A DNA stretch of 64,000 nt from NCBI GenBank assembly GCA_020091685.1, contig CM034601.1, forward strand, positions 1,736,920-1,800,919. Reading direction: 5' to 3'. The position numbers and the translations under genes are program-made. This DNA comes from Lutjanus erythropterus (lineage: Eukaryota > Chordata > Actinopteri > Lutjaniformes > Lutjanidae). Of this stretch, positions 35,201 through 50,200 are shown piece after piece. The notes beneath the pieces were generated by a model. It was not told the DNA's origin and ran no database searches. It saw nothing but the letters and a program-made list of their open reading frames with translations. Each line of letters begins with the position of its first letter. Position 1 is the first letter of the stretch.

Positions 35201-38200
35201 TCCGTACACGGTGAGTCCTCGCTGGTCGTATCCGCTGTGGGGAGATTTCCCACAGCTTCAGGATGTTTTCCTGCGATTGTTTTATCTGCTCTGACACATG
35301 AAGAAAGGCTTCAGACGCTCCTCGGGGTGAACGCTCGTTGTCATGGCAGGGTTTCAATACACACACGAGGTTACAGTTTTATTCTTCAGTTCAGGCTCAA
35401 TGACAGGAAATTATTCATACAGTTTTAAATAAGGCACTTTCAGATCTTTTATTTGTGTGTTTTCATGCTGGCTCCTGCCTCCACCTTGTGTCACAACAGC
35501 TCTGATTATTTGTATATTTGTCATGCTTACTTTCATCTATTTATCTTGAGCTTGAACTTAATAATTTCTCGTGGTGTGTTTTAGTTGTATTCTTTATTCC
35601 TGTAACACACACTGACAAAACAAACACTGGGTTTCAGACCAGCGCTGCAGTGTCTGCTGGCAAAATGAATCATGAGGCAGCGGGTGATCGCCACACATGT
35701 CATTTTCAAACAATCAAATTTACTGTTGAGTGCTAAAACTGTCTGAGTCAGCCTCAGTGAACAAAATCTGTTAGTTTTTACAAATGTGCTCCAAAAGTTG
35801 CAGGTTTAACTGAGCTTCAAGTCATATTTAAAGGGACAGTTCACCCCAAAAATATTAAAAATGCATATTTTTCCTCTTGCCTGTATCTAGATACAAAAAA
35901 CATTTGAAAAACTCAGCGTCAGTGTCTCTTTCCAGAAGTCATGACCCAGATACTCAAGATAATCTACAGACCTTGTTGTGTGCAGTTTCATGTAGGAACT
36001 TTTTTCTTTGGGGCTGCAGCAATTAGCTGATCATTGATTAGTTAATTATTTTGATAATCAATTACTTGTTTCAGTAATTTTTCAACCAAAAAATGTCAAA
36101 TATTTGCAGGTTCCATCCTCTCAAATGTGAGGATTTGCTGTTTGTCATTGATGACAGATAATGAAGACTGGACCAAAGAAACCACATAAAGATGGCACTT
36201 TGAGCTCTGGGGAACTTTTCACAGTTTTTTTTACATTCTATAGACTCAACGTGATTAAACTTAATGATGGCGAGAGTAGAGAGAAATTAGTTCATATGTG
36301 AAACTGCTCACAAGAAGGTCTGTGGATTATCTTGAGTAAGTAGGTCCTAATTTCTGGAAAGAGACATCGATGTTGAGTTTCTCAAAAGTTTTTTTGTGCT
36401 TTGAGCACCACAAGCCAAGTGCCATCTATTTCCATTACACCGGGGAGAACCTCACACCAAGATGACCTCTAGATGGATTAATATCACTACAGGGGCCTGT
36501 TTCTGAAAGCAGGTTTAACAAACTCTGAGCCTAATCCTGAACTCTGTTTTTGGTTTTCGGTGCCAGAACAACTGATCAGATTTAGTCAACTCTGATGGAG
36601 CTCTGATACTATAATTCACCATGACAACTGGTAAATAAAAGGCAGCGTCTTCATCTTAAACCACTGGAGGTACAAATATGAATGCATACCAGTGTGGACA
36701 TTCACCTTTAAAAACAGGAGTGGAGGAATAAGTCAAGAAGTCAACACTATTATATTTTATTCATTTGTCATTCACCAGATATGAATTGTTGGATGATTTA
36801 GTGCTGATATCCGTCTGTCTGTTACATTTGATTTTTAAATATATTTATCAGCTGTAATCTGACGGATCAAACTATTGATCAGACACAGTAAAGCGTCACA
36901 CAGCGTCATCCTCACTCAAACACTCACATCACCTTCAGCATGAGGTGATAACTCTGATCAATGTTCAATCAGTGCAACCAGTCTCAGCAGGACAAATGAT
37001 TGATCATTGATCAGTGTCTGAATAATGTGTCTTAATTTTCAAACAAATTAATTTTATTTAAAACAGTGATTATTACAGTAATGTACAGTAAATGTTTCAG
37101 TGCAGGGGAGCTGCAGCCTTCATGTTCACTCAGTCACAGTGTTATAAAGAAGAACCATGTCTAGGTTTTATTCAGAGATGAAGATGAATCCACCATGTCA
37201 CACATCACTTACTTATTAATACCAGACCAATCAGTCTCATGCGTTCATGTTAAAGATAGTCTATCCCAGTTCAGAGGAAAAACATGCATTTTTGATTTGG
37301 TGGTGAACTGCCCCTGTAAGGTTTATACTTAGAGCAAAACATAAGCAGTTGATTCTGAAGAACAGAGCTGCTGGATCGTGTCGAGGAAGTTTGTGGGGTG
37401 AGGAAGCGTGTGGATCATGTCCTGTCCACAGTTCTTTACAGATCAGTCGGGCCGGGCGTGAGCCCACCTGTCTGCTCTGATCTCCTGCAAACATAATGAC
37501 ACAGCCGTGAGCTTTTTAAATTGCAGAGGAGTCATGCCACAACAGAAGCATGCAGCCAATGTTTAGAGTACGTCCACACTAAGCTCGTCTGTAAACGCAC
37601 ATTTTTCTCTCTGTTTTTCAGCACTCTGCCCAGACAAACGTGTCCCCCTAAAACTGAACTCTAAGGTTATTTAAAACTTAAAACGTCAGCTTGGTGTTTT
37701 CAGTTTGTATGGAAGGACGGATTGTCGTGATTTTGTCAGACAATAATAAGTTTTCCAACTATTTTGTTAAAGAGTGGTGTTATGAGACACGATTTAAATC
37801 ACAGAACTAGAAAAATATGTGATTGATCAACTATAATGTGAATTTGTCTGTTTTTCTGAGTTTCAATAGAAGCAGGTGACGTTTCAGTTCAGCTGTTTCT
37901 GCCTGTGTCCTTTAAAATGATGTATTTTAAGCCATTTATTAATATATTTTCATGCATGGGTACATGGTTAACTTTTGCTCATTTTCATGTCTGTTACTGC
38001 TGGTCATGTTGTTACAGACGAGGTGTGGGGTGACGGCATATTTACGTGGTCGTGGCTTCAGTCAGATGGCGCAGCAGGCGGTCTGCAGTTTACATTAAAG
38101 TTTTTATCAACTCTATATTCAAGACTTTAAACAAAATGATCACAAGCAGAAGATGACTCCATAAACTGCATTTATTGCATAAAAATATTGCCTTTGCCAA

Positions 38201-41200
38201 ACACATCGTGAACAGTGTGTGCTTGATTCATTGCTGCACTTTATCTTCCTTGGCTTGGAGAGAATTTTCATCATGGCATCATGATATGGAAATTGTGTGG
38301 CACATAAAGTAACTTAATTAGAACAAAAATGTATTTACATCCAAGAATTTCCCAGGCGAGGTCACAGAAAGTTGTTTTCGGAACAGTTCGTGCTGCTGAT
38401 GTCCTCAGGCTGCGTATTTTCCTGTCTGTCCTTGATCTGCAAAATTGTTCTTGATTTTTTTTGTGTGTGTGTCTCATGTCTGTCCTTGCTTGTGTTTGTT
38501 TGTTGTTGTTGACCTTGTTTGTGTTGTTGTTGTGCTGCTGTTTGTTTTTGCCTTGTAGAACTGTGATTTGCTCCACTTCTGTAGCTGCTCATCTCTGCCT
38601 TCACTGTAATTAACATGCCTTTACATCATTATTATTGTTATAACTTGTTTATTCATTTTCATATTGACTTTAAGTTGCCAACTTTACATCTAAGTAAAGC
38701 GAGGAGCCCACAAACACAGATCACTGAGCTTTATTATATCATTATATTAAGATTATGTATTAGAGCGAACACGATCCCACGAGATTCTACAAAATCTGGC
38801 GGGACATGATTTCACATGATCTCATGTGGAGGCAGAGAAAGCAGAGACAGACGCGGTGCAACAGTTTGCTGTAGTAAAACAGAAGCTGAAGTTAAACGAG
38901 TTTCAATGAGAAAATGTTGAAAATAAATATATTAAAAAATAACAACATGGGAATAAATAACATTTGTGGACTTATCAACACTGTGAAATTACATTGCTAA
39001 GTTGCCCTTTCCTGTCAGCCGGCCTCCACTGGTCTCGGCGGCGGTATCCCATAGGATCGCTAACTGAGCTACCTTGCTAACAGCAGCTGTAGCACAGTTA
39101 GCAGCAGCGCACCGGTGAAAAAGATCCTTGTTGCAACAATTCACCCAGTCCTAACAAATAAACGAAAACGTGGACATCCGTGGTTCAACCTGTCAAACTT
39201 CTTGTTTGGCAATAAAGTTTTCCCTAACTGGATCTTCTACCTTCTATCTTTGTGATTAGACGAGTCACTTCAGCGGTGAGCTGTAATTTCCAGAACCCAA
39301 ATGTGTGAGAGAAGCTGCTGTCAGCCTCTTTCTCTGAACAACACAGCAGGAGGGTGTAACATTAACCAGCTGCCTCTGCAGATAAAACTGTGGCAGTGAA
39401 GACCACAACTTTCTGTCGCCTTGAACTTTTTAGTGATCTCAGTATAAATGGTCATACAGGCCTGTGTTTCACAATTTTTATTTATTTATTTGGGGACCCA
39501 CTTTTTAAAAATGACAAACCATCACCAATTCACAATAGATCTTATCAATATCTTTTAGATCTTTTTCTATTTATTTGGCGACCCAAATAAAATCTCCCAG
39601 GTGGGTCACGACCCGATCTTTGGGAATGACTGATACAGGCGATGATTGAGCCGTACAGGCCGGGCTGCGTCTCTCACTCCTCACCAGATGTTTGCTGTGA
39701 TGAGTTTTGTTGTTTGCCAGCTGAACAGACTAGAGGATAAAAAAAGAGGAGATTAAGCAGTTTTTTTTTTCTTTTTATTGCTCAGGCTGCTGTTCAGTCT
39801 GGAAACACCGGTGAAGACGCCAGACATTTTCACACTAGAACAGAAAACATTGAAGGTGGAGTCAGCAGCATTTGTCTGAGCTGTTCCTAGATGAGAGAAA
39901 ATAAAGTAATACAAAGACAGGGCAGGAACTGTGCAGACACAAACACACACACACTTGTAGTGTTGATTATCATAAGTAATGATTGACTGGGACTGTGGTT
40001 ATATGAGTCTACACAGTTTTTTGTTTCACGTCAAAGGACACATTTACAGTGCAGTTCAGTGAAAATGAAAGAATAAAGTGAAACTTAGTGACCCATATTT
40101 TCTCAAATATCAGATTTGTTTTCTTCAAACGTATTGTTTTACAAAAAACATTTTATTTACTGCGTGTTTGTCAACTACCCTTGTACATAATGAATATTGT
40201 CTGATATATCTATCAGAATTTTACTCCTTAATATCAGTACTGGCATCAGCTCCAAAACATTTAAGGGAGAGTTCACCCAAAAATTAAAACTCTCACCCTC
40301 ATGCCAATTGAAGGTCAGGTTTAGTTTTTAGTCCACAAAACAGGAAAACAGTGCAGCTGAATCTCCCAAATAATGGAAGTGAATGGTGACCAGTTTTCAA
40401 ATGAAAAAAACAGCATAAAAATTGTATAAAACACCTCCATACTGCTCATCTGGTGTAATCCAAGTCTCCTAAAGCCCCAACATGCCAAGTTGACTACAGA
40501 AATGTTATTGACACCATGTTTTTATCCTGAAAATGATTTTATGGTTTTATTCTCTTGTTGTTGTTTTTTTGACATTTGAAAACTGGTCACCATTCACTTC
40601 CATTGTTTGGGAGATTCTGCAACACTGTTTTCCTGTGAAACTCAAGCAGAGTTTTGTGGACTAACAAAATAAACTCAACCTTCAATCTGCAAGAACGTGA
40701 GGAGATAATGACTGAATTTTCATTTTGGGGTGAACTATTCCTTTAAATGGAATAACGTAGACATGGTCAAGCTAAAAAAAAAAGCTTACTGGATCTGAAA
40801 ATCTGGATGTGTGACAGTTTATGTGGGATATCATGAACACAGCAGTTTGACTCGTGTTCTTCTTCCTGTCATGTGAAAGTGATATCAAACTGGACTGGCT
40901 GAGTTCAGTCTGACTACAGCTAAACAATTACTGACAACAGACCTTGTTCTTCCTTGGGGCCTCAGTTTACTCAGCTGTTTCTGCTAATAATAACAAGGTC
41001 ACGGCTTCACAGAAACCCTGGCTTCTGTCTCTATGTGTGAACCAGAGCCAGATTACTGCTGAGGACATTTAAATCAAATGACTTTATTTTTAACCATGGC
41101 ACCCTCAGCAGTTGAGCTGTGTGCAAGAAGAAGAAATCCTGATCGTCATTTCTGTCCAACAAAACAGAAAGTCAGCCGACTTTTAAACGTTGCCGTGACT

Positions 41201-44200
41201 CTGCAAGATTTGTGTGTCAGTGAGGGAAACGGAAAGAAAGATGGAGAGGATAAGGGACATTTATTTTATCTGTCTGAGCTTTCTTGATTTGATTATGTGT
41301 ACTTTGTTGTCCTATAATGGCAGTAGTCATGGTTAATGTCAGTATGTTTTCAGTTTTAGAAATGAAAGAACAGTTCTACAGATGTGCACCATGTTCTGTT
41401 TATGAACAACTGGTTTTGATGATTGCCATGTTGCTCATCTGTATTTTGTCATATGATGCAACTTTAGGCCTTTTGACGTCACAGCAGGAAAACCACACAG
41501 GTGTAAATAGTAAAATGAATGATGGCTGAGTTCCATTTAGCTGTTTCAGTTCCAGGGTCCTGTTGTTGTTCATGCTGACTCACTGTTACACCATCATGAC
41601 TTACTGGTAGGGTTGAGCTTCACAAACCGGTTTCAAAAACGGTTCCTGACTTATTGAAGAAATGACATTTCTGATTGTGCTTATCGATCTTTACGCTGAT
41701 TTCAGTTGCACTTATGTTCCCCGTTCACACTGCTTATAATGAGTTCATTGTTGCATTTCCATCATTACAACATGTCATTATTAGCTGCCATGTTATTAAT
41801 TTCAAATGGGGACAGTTAAACTAACTCATGTCAGTAAAGTCCAGCTGCAGTGGTGAATGTACCCGACCCCTCCCTCATTAAGTCAGTTAAACCACTGTTT
41901 AGTGACAAACACATTACAAACCATAACAGAAAGCGACAAGTTGAAACTGGACGATATGTCGGTCTAGAAGAAGAAAAGCACATGTGTTCAAGGTGCTGTT
42001 TGGTTGATATTGATATTATGCAGCTCCTACGTAGCGAGGTCAGTTCACGGCAGAGCGGAGACGGTGAAATTTACCAGGTGTTCGTTGAAACAATGACTGT
42101 GGCGGTGCTTTGTAGAGGAATGAAAGATGTGTGTTTTGAAAACGGTGGTGTCTTGTAATCCCATGTGGGATGGAGCAGAAAGGAATGACAAATAAAAACT
42201 GGCAAACTAACTCTATAAAACTTAAGTCATCTCAGATATATTTTCATCATCATGTTACTAGATTCTGTCTTTTGTTATTGTTTTGATGTGAGAAACCCCC
42301 GGCAGCAGAAATGACATTCTATGCATTTAATATAGATACACATGACGACTGTGTGAGTTACGCCGTCTAACCTGATTGTCCTCCTCTTTGTAGATTTTCT
42401 ACTTTTCCAATGGGAAAGGATTCCCGGGACACGAGGAGTTCAAAGACAGAGTTCAGTTTATTGGAGACATAAACAAGAGGGACGTCTCAATACAGCTGAG
42501 TCCGGCTCAGTTCAGCGACAACGGCACCTTCTTCTGTGATGTGAAGAACCCACCGGACGTAACGGGAACGGCGGCTCGGACGGAGCTCCGGGTCGTTCTG
42601 AAAGGTAAATCCTGAGTGAAATCAAATTAATGCTGATAAAAATGTATTTATTATGAGTTTTCTGCAATGAAAAGCTGAAAATTGGTTTAAGCTTGAGGCA
42701 GGAATTCTTAAAGACTGTTATTACACAAGATGCTTTTAAATGTACCTGCGGCCTTGGACACACAGTTGTGAGTCGTGTTCACCCACTCAGTGTGAGTCTC
42801 TGCGCGCGCACACACACACGCACACACTGCATCCACACATGCTGATTGGACAGTGTGTGAAATGCTGCGTAGAGCAGCCTGCAGTCTGCCTCATTGTGCT
42901 GAATCATGAGTCACATTTCCAGGCAAAAGGATGACTTTTCTCTGTCGATGTGACTTTTTACTCTGAGATTTATGATTTGGTCGACTGTGATCAAATGTGA
43001 TTGATGGACTGGTGCCAGTTTGGACACAGCAGCCGTTTGCACCACCTAGAATGAGTTTAAAAACTGGAATTAAATCATAGTTTATCTTAAAATGCTGCCA
43101 CACCAAGCTGTAAATCTAGTTTTAAACCAGATAGGATTACCTTTAAACCTTCTTTAAACCTCACTGTAGTCATCTCTAAACCCAGATCATCTCCTCCCAC
43201 AGTCAACTGTTAAATAAGAAAGACTGGAAACACTGGATCTCAGGCAACAGGTGAATTATAGCTTTTTATTTTGGGCTGGGACACTGAACCATGCCGTCTG
43301 TGAGCAATGCACACAGGGAATAACTGACTTTCCATTCAGCAGGATGGAAAAAGGAGTCGTTTGTCTTGGTGACCTTGGTGTTGGAGCTTGTTCTCACAGA
43401 CGACAGCAGAACCAGTTGCCTGCATTCACCAGCACTTTGTGGTGGTTTCTTGTTGTTCATACCTGCAATTTTTAAAACTGGTCCACTGCAAAAAACAGTG
43501 ATGGTTTGTTGTGTGGATGAAGATAAGACAGAACTTTATTTATCCACGGGGAAACGGTTGTGTAGCACGTGTTGCTCCGGCACAGAAGCAGCACGACCAG
43601 ATTTGACAGTAAAACGTGTCTGAACATAGGATTTCTTGGTTCATTCAGCTTTCAGACACTGTGAAAAAATGCTCAGGCACAACGCCCAAGTCTCATAATG
43701 ACAGGAAATATCCTGCTGTTTGTTCAGGCATCATGTTGGCTAAAATGTTGGTGACATTCTTATGTGAACACAGTGGACGATATCGAGGTCAGCAAAAATG
43801 ACTGAGGTCTTTTAAGCTCGGGTGATTATCCAGATGATATGATTTTCACTACCATCATTAATACAGATGCTCCTCTAGACTGAGATGCTGTATTAACGTG
43901 ATGTAGTGTAGTTCACAGGACGTGCCACCAGAGGTCAGTCTCTCTACTGCTGGACGAGGAAGTGCAGCCGAGCTGAGAGACATGGTGTCAGGGAGATAAT
44001 ATTACAGGACTAACTAGTGAAAAATAGGGCCGGGTTAAAAAAAAATAGCTTAATCGATTCAAATTGATTTTCCATTCTTCGAGTCATAAAATCCCCAAAT
44101 CTATCTTTTTTTTCTCCTGCAGACGTGTGGCCTGCAGTTTTAACCGTTAGTCTAGCAAGTTGTCGTAGCACAAGATCATGTGGTGTGAGATCTCATTTTA

Positions 44201-47200
44201 GTGTGTTGGTCTGGTCGTGTTTAATGAAAAGTATATAATTAATGCAACTTTGGGCTCAATTGTTAATGTAAACATTAATATTTTTAATAATGTACCAGGT
44301 TAGAGGGTTCCTTCTACAAGTTACAACATTAGTTCCCTTAAAATATCTTTCATATCGAAGCTAAACTGGTACTGTAACCAAAATATTCGTAACCAAATTG
44401 ATTTCAAGTTGAATCGTGAATCGAATCGAATTGGGATGTTTTGAATCGAATCCATTTGGCAAATCTGAATCAATAACCAGGCGTAGAAAAACAAACAAAC
44501 AAATGATGTCTCTGTTTGTGAGTATTTTGGATTTAGTCCCGATAATAAAGATGAGCCAGTAAACAGTGCAGACTACTGATTGGTCAGAGGAGGGTTCCAC
44601 TGTGAGAATGTAAACTTAGTGAGTATGAAGGAGAGCGAGTGTCAGACTGATTACTGACACAAATATAAAACACATTTTAGATTAAATTATTAATCCGTAG
44701 CTCCCAGCCAATCAGAAATGAGAATTCCCAGAGGTTAAGATACAACCAGGATGAAGCTCAAATTAATGATTGCTGCTGTCACTCTCACTTTAAACATCTC
44801 CCCTCCTCTCACGCCCTGCGGTGTATCTGTGCCGTGAGATCTGGTGAACCAAACATAGAAACCCGGCAGGTTCCAGCAGGTGCATTCCTTTTAGTTGTTT
44901 TCCAGTTAACATGAAGCCCACATGTGCGTGTGGTGGCTTGTTATCTTTTGGCTGAGCGGTGTTTGCCCCACCCTCCAGGTGGGGGTTTATCCCATGTCTA
45001 GTATTTGTATCAGAGAAGCAGTTCAAGTGTGTTCATTGTGTTTGTTTTAGCTCTCACAAAGAATTTCTGTAGTATTTTTCCTAAACACAGACTGTTTGTT
45101 ACAGCTGGATGACCACTCCCAGCTGTCATGACCCTAAAATTAAACCTAAAGGTCATGTTTTGGTTAGAGGAACAAAACTTTATTTAAACATTGTTTAGAG
45201 ACGATGTGGAGCTTTTACACACCATCTCATTTATGTCTGTAGATCATAAACATGTAAAACTTGAATTATATTTTCAGTAATTGACATTTCTAATGAAAAA
45301 GGCAAAACATGGTTTAAAACATGCAGGTGGGATAAAGACAATGAAAAAAAAAAAAGAATAGAGTTCAGAGGATTTTAATTTAGGATTTTTTTTCATACTA
45401 ACTGTGTGTTGTACCTTGTTGTGTTTGTCGTGTCCAGAATCTCTTCCTCAGAGCAACACGGCCGTTATAGTCGGAGCAGTTTGTGGTGCTTTATTTCTGC
45501 TCGTCCTCATCGCCGTAGCTGCCTGCATTGTCATGAGGGTGCTTCACAACCGCCATGATTATGAAGGGTGAGTGTTTCAACGTATCTTAGCAGTCGGTCA
45601 CTGATTTCTGACTTTAACACAGCTGCAGTAATACGACACAAAACCCAGTTAACAAAATGACAAAAAGTAATTTTGTGGGGTGCCTGGATAGTTCAGTTGG
45701 TAGAGTGCGCGCCTCGTGTACGGAGGCTGTGAGTCCTCTGCAGCGGCTGTGGGTTCAACTCCCACCCGTGGCCCTTTGCTGTGTGTCATTTCCACACTCT
45801 CTCTCCCCATTTCCTGTCACATCTGTCCTGCCATTAAAGGCATAAAATCCCACACTAGATACACATCAGACCACAGACCCTCAGTCTGAGACGATTCTGT
45901 CTCAAGTAATTTCTTTATTTTTAGGTTCCTGACTCTTTCCTTGTTTTCCCAACTTCCAAAAAATGTCATCAGTCCTCCATATCAGCATGACCTTTACAAA
46001 TAAATAAACACAAAATGTACAAAATTTGTTTATTTACAAAGAAATAAATTTGTTCACAGATCGGTACAACAAACTATTTTTGTCTTCATAGATAATTAGA
46101 CAATTAGTTGATGATGTCTGTACGGTGGGTTAATTTTTATATAACTCACTCATTTAAACCATATTAAGGCGTAAAGTTAAGCTTAATTAAAGGTCATGGC
46201 TGCTTTGAGTGACGAGTGCTGTTACAGACGGTTCGCCGCTTCATTCAGGCCCCTCAGCTCCACTCACGCTCCCCTTCTTTGTCCAGTTCTGTATTAGCTG
46301 CGAGTTGGCCGAGTCTGGTGCTGCCAGGACGGCAGCAGCCGGAGCACCACACTCAGTCAATCAATGGCTCTTCAGAAACCTGTGGGTGAAGTCATGAGAC
46401 TACAGTCATTTTTTTTTTATTGTACGGTAATAAAACTTGTGATTTACACCCCTACGTTAATCATCAATATTTATCCTCAGAGTATTTTACTTGTTGAAAA
46501 ATGAGTCACACTCACTGGTCTAATCAGTGTTATGAAACCAAGCTGAGTAAAGACCGAAATCAGTGTTTTTCCAACTATAAATATTAATTTAGAAAGTTGA
46601 TGAGGATGCCACATTTGCACCTCTTGACCAATCAGAATTAAGGATCTTTCAGCTCTGCTAACATTCAGTGACTCTCACACATGATATTGTTGTTAAAATG
46701 TGAGGTAAGTTTCTCAGGTGGATTTGATGCATCATGTGATTTTGCTCGTTTCCTGTTTTGTATTTGCAGTAATTTTTTTTTACTCCTTCAGATTTAATCA
46801 TCAGACCGTTAACACCTCGCTAACCCTTTTCTGCATGGGTGCAGGGGAAACGCTGTATGTTTGGGGCTGTTTGGATGATCTGATGTTGTTACTAATGATT
46901 AATATGTTTGTTAAAGACATGGTCCAAAAGTAGACTGTCCCTCCTTTGTGTCTGAGGTAGTTTGACCAAGTCCATCTCGCATGTTCCAGCTGCCATCTCT
47001 TCATCTCAGTGAGATAACCACATATTGACGCATAAACATGAGTTGTTCAAATTAAGACTTGTTCTGAAGTGAGAAAAAAAATCTTGTTGGATGGTTTGAG
47101 CCTGTGAGCTGAAGTACCAGCGGTCTGTGGGGTGTCTGTCTGCACCGGTGCCAGTCACTGTCCTCCATTACTGTCTTAACACCACTAATGTCACTGCAAC

Positions 47201-50200
47201 ACTTTTCTATTAACACTGTTGATTAGCTTGTTGTCGGCTCATCAGCATGTTGTCTGATTCTTGTTGACCATCTTTTGCCACTAACACTCAAAATTAACCA
47301 CTGTCCTCTTCGTCTGTCCTCTTCGTCACTGATGAAACATCTGCAAACATGTTTTGATGTTTTCAAAATGTCAGAACAAAAAGTTTAGAATTCAACTCCT
47401 GTAGCTGAAGTTTTCCAGGTAAAAACTGTCTTTCTGACTGTTACACAGAGTCTTTACTGGAGGTGCACTGATGACCTGTTTGATTTTTAAATTTCACTAC
47501 AGTCCACAGACTGAAGAGCTGAATGAATGGACTGATGCAAGTATTGATCCAAGTACAAATCAATTAATGGCAGGGCTGCAACTATCATTACTGATTAATC
47601 AGCAGATTATTTTCTCCATTAATTGTTTCTTAATTTGGTTTATAAAACATGACACGCGTTTTAGTTTAAACATATTAATTTTTTTTCAAAATTAGTTGTG
47701 TAAGATGTACTGAGTCAATCCTAAAAGATGAACTTTATGCAGATTTACAGATTATTAAGTAATATGACAATAATTTACAGACTATTCTGTAATATTTGTC
47801 ATTCCTGATCATTCTGACTTGCAACATTAATTACAGCGAAAATACTTATGTAAACATATAAAAAATGTAAATTAAAAAAAATATAACATATAATATATGA
47901 TTATATATTAAATTATTTTTTACTTAATTAAATCAGTCATTTTAAATCAGAAATAAAATATTAAAAAATAAAATAATCCATGATATAAAGCTCCTCTGTT
48001 CAGGCTACACTAGAACTGAGAATATAAGAATCACTGCAACAGTAATAACTGAAAATCAAAATGTTATAATAAACAAACAAACAAAAATAAATAGTTTTTT
48101 GTCAAAGTCACAGGGAGCCACTGGAGAGGGTAAAAAGAGGCGGGACTAAATGATTCATCAATTAATCAAGAAAATCAACCACAGATTAATTGAAAATGCA
48201 AAAAAGTTATTTGCGGTTAATTATATCATCTTATTTAGGATTTTAGACTCAGCAGCCAACAGATTATTGAACGATGAACTCATTCTGTCTCACAGTCAGA
48301 ACAATCCGGCTCATCGTAGAAAAACCACTAATAACATTAACAACGGCTTCATTATACTCAAGTGTCCCAGTAAATCTTTAATTTTGACATTAATTTGTCA
48401 TCAAATTACTCACAAATTAACATTAATTATAAACTGATGACATCACCTGATCCGTCTTTGGTAAACGTCTCTCTCTCGTGTGCAGTGAAGTTCTCGCCGT
48501 GTAGAGGCGGCCGTCATACAGGAGAGCAGCGCTGCAACATTAGATGAAAGACATGAAGAAAACAGTAGAATTCAGTAAATGAAGAATCAACTGATCCTCA
48601 GCTGTTACTTACAACACTGAACACTGTAGTGTAGTTTTTTTACGTTACGACTCTTTCCTCCGTCTCTTTAAGAATCCTGTGTTTTCAGGGAAGTTATCAG
48701 GACCAGCAGCTGGTAGGAAAAGCATCTTTATCTTGAATAAATTACAGATTTCTCAGGGTTTGAACATTTTAGAAACATCTAGAATATTTAACATAAATCT
48801 GACATAGTTAGACAGAAATGCAGAAATATTACATATATCTTTAAATGATTAATCAATTATGAAATTGTTTTTGCATACAAAGTCATCACACACAAAGAAA
48901 AGAGGACGAGCCTTTAAAGATAAAAACTCCCAAATTATTTTAAACTGAAGTCAAACCAATACGTAGAACGATGTGATCAATCGCGAAGTTTAAGTTATTA
49001 TTATGATTTGTACTTGGAAGCTGCATCAGCACCAGTCTGATGTCAGATTAAATCCTATTGGTGCTCCTCCAGTCTCCTCCCAGTGTCCGTCGCTGCTGCC
49101 AAACCACTGGGAGCTGCCGTGCACTTTGTTTGCATCCACTGTTTTCATGCTCATCTCTCATTGTTTTATTTTTGTCCTGTGCTCCATTATTTGTTGTCCT
49201 TCTCCATTTTGACTGTGCACCAATGGTTGCTCGACACCGTGGCAAATCGTAACCCTAAAATAGATGTACGTCCTTGGAAAGCGTGAGCTCTCAGGCTCCG
49301 AAGCCACGAAAGAAGGTGGAGTCCAGCCTGGAGGGCTCCAGGTCTACCAGTCCCTCTGGTCCACTACAGGTAGGAGCTGGGGGACAGAAAAACCCACTGG
49401 CTGCCACCGTTTCACTGGGAAATGTCGCAGTTATGTTGCTTATCCAACTGGACTGAAACAAAATACTCCATGTGATTAAACCCGTCCATTCATCAAGTGG
49501 AATCTAAAACAAGTTCAACAAAAATAATACTGAAGTTTATTTATATTGTACATGTCCAAAAAAAAGAGTAAACTGCCAAAAAAAATCCTGCAACAATATT
49601 AAAGGGACAGTTCAAAATGAAAAATACATGTTTTTCCCTCTGGCCTGTAGTGCTGTTTATCCATCCAGACTTTTTTGGTGTGAGTTGCAGAGTTTTGGAG
49701 ATATGAGCTGTAGAGATGTCTGAGGCACTCAGGTGATCAAAGCACTTTTAATCTAAACAGTAATTTCTCTTTCTAGATATCATGACCCAGTTACTCAAGA
49801 TAGTCTCAGTTTGTTCTGAGCAGATTCATGTAGGAACTACTTTCTTTCCACCAAACTACACCCGACTGTGTCACAGCACAGAGGGAAACGTGCTCATGAA
49901 TGAGAGGCTCGTGTTTGCAGTGTGTAATATTAATGTCCAAAGATGACGGAATAAAGAGTTTTAAACTTTAATTAAAACTTGAGTGCAGTGTCCTGTGTGT
50001 GTTAAACTTTGAGTTCTGCTCAATGAATCAGAGGTTTGTTTACATCTCTGTAGGTGCAGTATTAGTCAAAAATAAACAAAAAACAGCCCCATTAATGTGC
50101 ACAACTGTTGTGAACATTTTAAATGTGTAAATATATAAAGACTAATTCATCTCTTCACTAATGAGCAGCAAAGATGTGAAAATGCAAATTCAGCTGAAAA

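Larger units (their letters stand above)
35828..37318. mobile_element. TTAA-type element split by two insertions
   Basis: Begins TTAAAGGGACAGTTCACCCC and ends TTGGTGGTGAACTGCCCCTG. A GGGGCTGCAGCAATTAGC repeat interrupts it at about 36011-36277, after which its own sequence resumes at about AACTGCTCACAAG. A GGCCTGTTTCTGAAAGCAGG repeat interrupts it again at about 36493-37270. TTAA target sites suggest a piggyBac- or Kolobok-like origin; this is inferred. Confidence 0.65.
35211..42393 (+). other. mpzl1 intron 2
   Basis: 7.2 kb. It contains a TTAA-type element split by two insertions (35828-37318) and a palindromic TTAA element (40261-40746). TTG-rich low-complexity DNA lies near 38455-38555, and old repeat fragments lie near 38760-39620. 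No gene was found. Confidence 0.75.
45568..49263 (+). other. mpzl1 intron 4
   Basis: 3.7 kb. It has a tRNA-derived SINE at about 45677-45850, a GGGCTGCAAC-type repeat starting at about 47573, and very AT-rich DNA at 47820-48100. Short open frames near 49000-49290 overlap exon 5 but have no family support. Confidence 0.75.

Noticed and set aside
45677..45775. A possible functional tRNA gene with good A and B boxes
   Set aside because: The stem regions do not fold into a normal cloverleaf and a typical SINE tail follows, so it is a retroposon head.
49003..49286. Several overlapping short frames before mpzl1 exon 5
   Set aside because: Low-information peptides; an in-frame stop at 49256 separates them from the true exon frame.
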